A stretch of DNA of 37,480 nucleotides from Aquitalea pelogenes (GTDB lineage Bacteria > Pseudomonadota > Gammaproteobacteria > Burkholderiales > Chromobacteriaceae), in the NCBI RefSeq assembly GCF_001515305.1, contig NZ_LNQV01000042.1, positions 1 to 37,480 on the forward strand. The letters run 5' to 3'. Positions within the stretch are counted from its first letter, which is position 1; every line of letters begins with the position of its first letter. The translations under genes were made by a program, and so were the position numbers. Shown piece by piece: positions 34,092 to 37,480 of the stretch. A model generated the notes under the pieces. The model saw nothing but the letters and a program-made list of their open reading frames with translations, was not told where the DNA came from and made no database searches.

Positions 34092-34394
34092 AGCGGAGAC
34101 GGTGCTGCTGATGGCGGTATCGCAAAAAAACAACATGATGCAGCGCAATATCCTGATAAATGGAGCAAATATTCAGTGATAACCCTAATTGCCTATTCCG
34201 TTGTTGCCTCATGAAACTATACACTCCGCAACACCAGAGGGCCTTTTCATAAATGAACATTTTTATTGCGAAAGTGATCGTTTATAATCTGTCCCTAGCG
34301 AGTCCGGTTCGTTTTTTCGTTTTCGATCCGGTAACACAATAAAGTGGGTCTGGACCTGATCCCGACCCCGGTCACCCCGATGTGAGGATGAGAT
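34092..34394 (+). promoter_or_regulatory. aceE promoter region and leader
   Basis: This 303-base gap is AT-rich up to 34290. A perfect TATAAT at 34283-34288 predicts a start near 34295 and a leader of about 100 bases ending in GAGGA before the aceE ATG. The minus-35 position (34260-34265) is weak (TTTTTA), suggesting activation. TTCAT/ATGAA (34246-34257) forms a small palindrome that could be a regulator site. No terminator for bepA was found. Confidence 0.55.
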
Positions 34395-37058
34395 ATGGCT
34401 GCAACCTTCCCTGACGATATCGATCCCCTGGAAACCCAGGAGTGGACTGAAGCGCTGGAGTCGGTTCTGGATACCGAAGGTTCCGAGCGCGCGCACTTCC
34501 TGCTGGAAACCATGGTTGAGCGTACCCGCCGCCGTGGCGCCTACCTGCCCTTCGACGCGACCACCGCGTACCAGAACACCATCCCGGTGGGTAAAGAACA
34601 GAAATCCCCCGGCAATCACGAGATGGAGCACCGCATCCGCTCCATCAACCGCTGGAACGCCGCTGCGCTGGTTCTGCGCGCCGGCAAGAAAGACCTGGAA
34701 CTGGGCGGCCACATCGCATCCTTCCAGTCCTCCGCTACCCTGTACGACGTTGGTTTCAACCACTTCTGGCGCGCTCCGAACGACGAGCAGGACGGTGATC
34801 TGATCTACTTCCAGGGCCACATTGCCCCGGGCGTGTATTCCCGCGCCTTCCTGGAAGGCCGCCTGTCCGAAGAGCAACTGGACAGCTTCCGTCAGGAAGT
34901 GGACGGCAACGGCCTGTCCTCCTATCCGCACCCGTGGCTGATGGACGACTTCTGGCAGTTCCCCACCGTATCCATGGGTCTTGGCCCGCTGATGGCCATC
35001 TATCAGGCCCGTTTCCTCAAATACCTGGAAAGCCGTGGCCTGGCCCGTACGCCGGGTCGCAAGGTATGGTGCTTCTGCGGTGACGGCGAGATGGATGAAC
35101 CGGAATCCCTGGGTGCCATCGCCCTGGCCGCACGTGAAGGCCTGGACAACCTGATCTTCGTCATCAACTGCAACCTGCAGCGCCTGGACGGCCCGGTGCG
35201 CGGCAACGGCAAGATCATCCAGGAACTGGAAGGCGACTTCCGCGGTTCCGGCTGGAACGTACTGAAAGTGATCTGGGGCAGCCGCTGGGATCCGCTGCTG
35301 GCCATGGACACCAAGGGCCTGCTGAAGAAGCGCATGGACGAATGCGTGGACGGCGACTACCAGACCTTCAAGTCCAAGAACGGTGCCTACGTTCGCGAAC
35401 ACTTCTTCGGCAAGTACCCGGAGCTGCGCGAAATGGTGGCCAATATGTCCGACGACGAGATCTGGGCCCTGAACCGTGGCGGCCACGATCCGCACAAGGT
35501 ATACGCTGCTTACTACGAAGCCACCCACAATGCCAACGGCCGTCCGACCGTGATCCTGGCCAAGACCATCAAGGGTTATGGCATGGGTTCGTCCGGTGAA
35601 GCGCAGAACATTGCCCACCAGGCCAAGAAGATGGATATCGAAAGCCTGCGCAAATTCCGCGACCGCTTCGGTATTCCGGTATCCGACGAAGACCTGCCGA
35701 AGGTGCCGTACTACAAGCCGGCTGAAGACAGCCCGGAAATGAAGTACATGCGTGAACGCCGTGCCGCGCTGGGTGGTTACCTGCCGGCCCGCAAACCGGT
35801 GAAGGCCCCGCTGGCTATCCCGGGTCTGCACATTTTCGACAGCCAGCTGGGTGATTCGGGCGAGCGCGAGTTCTCCACCACCATGGCCTTCGTGCGCATG
35901 CTGGGCACCCTGTTGAAAGACAAGAACATCAGCAAGCAGATCGTCCCGATCGTACCGGATGAATCCCGTACCTTCGGTATGGAAGGCATGTTCCGCCAGT
36001 ACGGCATCTGGTCCACCCAGGGTCAGAACTACGTACCGCAGGACGCCGACCAGCTGATGTTCTACAAGGAATCCAAAGACGGCCAGATGCTGCAGGAAGG
36101 CATCAACGAGCCGGGCGCGATGTCCTCCTGGATTGCCGCAGCCACCAGCTACGCCAACCACGGCATCCCGATGATTCCGTTCTACATCTACTACTCGATG
36201 TTCGGTTTCCAGCGTATCGGCGACCTGGCCTGGGCTGCCGGCGACATGCGCGCCCGTGGCTTCATGCTGGGCGGCACTGCCGGTCGTACCACCCTGAACG
36301 GTGAAGGCCTGCAGCACGAAGACGGTCACAGCCACATCCAGGCTGGCCTGATTCCGAACTGCGTGTCCTACGACCCGACCTTCGCTTACGAGCTGGCAGT
36401 CATCCTGCAGGACGGTCTGCGCCGCATGTATGGCGAGCAGGAAGACGTGTTCTATTACATCACCCTGATGAACGAGAACTACACCCACCCGGCCATGCCG
36501 CAAGGCGCCGAGCAGGGCATCATCAAGGGCATGTACCTGCTGAAGGACGGCGGCGACGCCAAGGTGAAAGTACAGCTGATGGGCTCCGGCACCATCCTGC
36601 GTGAAGTGATTGCCGCGGCAGACCTGCTGCGCAACGACTTCGGCATCGCGTCCGACATCTGGAGCGTGACCTCCTTCAACGAGCTGCGTCGTGACGGTAT
36701 GGAAGCTTCCCGTTTCAACCTGCTGCACCCGACCGAAGCTGCCCGCAAGTCCTTTGTCGAGCAGCAGCTGGAAGGCCGCAGCGGTCCGGTGATTGCCGCT
36801 ACCGACTACATCCGCAACTACGCTGACCAGATCCGCGAATACGTACCGGGTCGCTACGTGGTACTGGGTACCGACGGTTTCGGTCGCTCCGACAGCCGCG
36901 CCAAGCTGCGCGAGTTCTTCGAAGTGGATCGTCACTACGTCGCCGTGGCTGCCCTGTCCGCCCTGGCCCGCGAAGGCAAGATCGAAGCAGCCAAGGTGGC
37001 TGAAGCGATTGCCAAGTACGGCATCAAGGCTGACAAGCTGCCTTCCTGGAAGGCATGA
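34395..37058 (+). CDS. aceE: Pyruvate dehydrogenase E1 component (homodimeric type)
   Basis: The 887-residue protein is the thiamine-dependent E1 that decarboxylates pyruvate and acetylates the E2 lipoyl group. The N-terminus has EWTEALESVLDTEGSERAHFLLETMVERTRRRG. The thiamine diphosphate motif GDGEMDEPESLGAIALAAREGLDNLIFVINCNLQRLDGPV starts at residue 229. VPIVPDESRTFGMEGMFRQ and HEDGHSHIQA are conserved substrate-channel segments, and STMAFVRML-like and C-terminal transketolase-type domains end at 37058. The start follows GAGGATGAGAT. The E2 gene follows after a 122-base gap with a hairpin. Confidence 0.98.
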   Translation: MAATFPDDIDPLETQEWTEALESVLDTEGSERAHFLLETMVERTRRRGAYLPFDATTAYQNTIPVGKEQKSPGNHEMEHRIRSINRWNAAALVLRAGKKDLELGGHIASFQSSATLYDVGFNHFWRAPNDEQDGDLIYFQGHIAPGVYSRAFLEGRLSEEQLDSFRQEVDGNGLSSYPHPWLMDDFWQFPTVSMGLGPLMAIYQARFLKYLESRGLARTPGRKVWCFCGDGEMDEPESLGAIALAAREGLDNLIFVINCNLQRLDGPVRGNGKIIQELEGDFRGSGWNVLKVIWGSRWDPLLAMDTKGLLKKRMDECVDGDYQTFKSKNGAYVREHFFGKYPELREMVANMSDDEIWALNRGGHDPHKVYAAYYEATHNANGRPTVILAKTIKGYGMGSSGEAQNIAHQAKKMDIESLRKFRDRFGIPVSDEDLPKVPYYKPAEDSPEMKYMRERRAALGGYLPARKPVKAPLAIPGLHIFDSQLGDSGEREFSTTMAFVRMLGTLLKDKNISKQIVPIVPDESRTFGMEGMFRQYGIWSTQGQNYVPQDADQLMFYKESKDGQMLQEGINEPGAMSSWIAAATSYANHGIPMIPFYIYYSMFGFQRIGDLAWAAGDMRARGFMLGGTAGRTTLNGEGLQHEDGHSHIQAGLIPNCVSYDPTFAYELAVILQDGLRRMYGEQEDVFYYITLMNENYTHPAMPQGAEQGIIKGMYLLKDGGDAKVKVQLMGSGTILREVIAAADLLRNDFGIASDIWSVTSFNELRRDGMEASRFNLLHPTEAARKSFVEQQLEGRSGPVIAATDYIRNYADQIREYVPGRYVVLGTDGFGRSDSRAKLREFFEVDRHYVAVAALSALAREGKIEAAKVAEAIAKYGIKADKLPSWKA

Positions 37059-37137
37059 GGCCGGGCCGGATACGGCCAAGCTTGAGGTAGCGAGCCCGCC
37101 CCGCCGGGGCTGGCTTGCAACGTAGCCGAATATCGGT

Positions 37138-37160
37138 GGCGGTACCGTACAGGTGCCGCC
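37138..37160 (+). repeat. Intercistronic hairpin aceE/E2
   Basis: GGCGGTACC (37138-37146) pairs with GGTGCCGCC (37152-37160) with one mismatch across a five-base loop, 20 bases before the E2 ATG. AGCCC and GGGCT just upstream form another stem. There is no U-tract, so it is not a full terminator. Confidence 0.55.
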
Positions 37161-37180
37161 GCTCTACGGATGGAAAGCTC

Positions 37181-37480
37181 ATGAGCAATCTGATCGAACT
37201 GAAAGTGCCCGACATCGGTGGGCACAGCAATGTAGACATCATCGAAGTATTCATCACCGCCGGTCAGACCGTGGCAGTGGACGATTCGCTGATCACCCTG
37301 GAAACCGACAAGGCCACCATGGAAGTGCCGGCCGAAGCGGCCGGTGTCATCAAGGAAGTGAAAGTCGCCGTTGGCGGCAAGATTTCCGAAGGCGACGTCA
37401 TCGCCATCCTGGAAGTCGGCGCCAGCGCAGCCGCGCCTGCTCCGGCCGCCGCGGCACCTGCTGCTGTTGCACCGGCCGCC
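37181..37480 (+). CDS. aceF: Dihydrolipoyllysine acetyltransferase (E2), 5' part
   Basis: The 100 codons in the window encode the start of the E2 subunit of pyruvate dehydrogenase. A lipoyl domain reads LIELKVPDIGGHSNVDIIEV, then LETDKATMEVPAEAAGVI, in which the lysine of DKA is the lipoylation site. An Ala/Pro-rich flexible linker begins at about residue 82. The gene continues beyond the window end. GGAAAG lies shortly before the ATG. It follows aceE in the same direction. Confidence 0.95.
   Translation, partial: MSNLIELKVPDIGGHSNVDIIEVFITAGQTVAVDDSLITLETDKATMEVPAEAAGVIKEVKVAVGGKISEGDVIAILEVGASAAAPAPAAAAPAAVAPAA

Noticed and set aside
34263-37079. A 938-residue open frame antisense to aceE
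   Set aside because: It is a shadow of aceE with low-complexity composition and no recognisable motif. Its end also lies inside the aceE promoter.

Overview
The window is a dense, G+C-rich chromosomal segment of a betaproteobacterium. The gene content (homodimeric-type aceE followed by a lipoyl E2, leuS-lptE-holA, nadD-rsfS-rlmH, zapA-6S RNA-5-FTHF cyclo-ligase, a BigR sulfur operon) points to the Neisseriales, most likely a Chromobacterium/Aquitalea/Vogesella-type organism. That placement is inferred from gene order and protein similarity remembered from these families; no search was run. No phage, insertion sequence, CRISPR array, tRNA or rRNA was found, so this is core chromosome with a few accessory genes.

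Layout. 1-4.7 kb: a SPOR-domain protein with a damaged 5' end, a DUF1275 membrane protein, an M48-type membrane protein whose HExxH motif reads HAVGH, a frameshifted secreted protein and a GNAT acetyltransferase. 4.8-11.0 kb: cobalamin salvage. cobT-cobC-cobS run leftward; a cobalamin riboswitch leads btuB-cobU-btuF rightward. Together they import corrinoid and attach the nucleotide loop; no corrin-ring synthesis genes are present. 11.0-12.5 kb: a small coiled-coil protein, ZapA, 6S RNA and 5-formyltetrahydrofolate cyclo-ligase. 12.5-14.2 kb: a small lipoprotein, an EVE-domain protein and proline iminopeptidase. 14.4-18.8 kb: leuS (with a terminator-like hairpin in its leader), lptE and holA, closed by a strong terminator. 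18.9-20.7 kb: an orphan small protein, a lytic transglycosylase and a YidB-like protein. 20.8-23.3 kb: the ahpC-ahpF peroxidase system behind a clear OxyR-type operator. 23.4-27.6 kb: a YcnI-like copper protein, a thioesterase-like gene, then a leftward block rlmH, rsfS, nadD, beta-carbonic anhydrase and a GNAT protein. 27.6-32.5 kb: a BigR-type sulfide module in which an ETHE1-like hydrolase diverges from bigR, two YeeE/YedE half-transporters and a SulP permease across an AT-rich palindrome. 32.6-34.1 kb: a BepA-like periplasmic protease. 34.3-37.5 kb: aceE and the start of the E2 gene.

Two cross-cutting observations matter to any user. First, five genes (the DUF3298-like protein, cobC, cobT, the EVE protein and the YiiD-like thioesterase) are each broken by exactly one missing base next to a short G/C run. 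Adding one base restores a normal-length protein every time, so consensus sequencing error is more likely than five pseudogenes. Second, several operons carry strong hairpins without U-tracts between genes (btuB/cobU, leuS/lptE, ahpC/ahpF, aceE/E2), consistent with differential mRNA stability. I found no wholly new system. The best leads are the extended BigR/SulP sulfur locus, the HAVGH pseudo-protease, the leuS leader hairpin and the orphan 99-residue gene.
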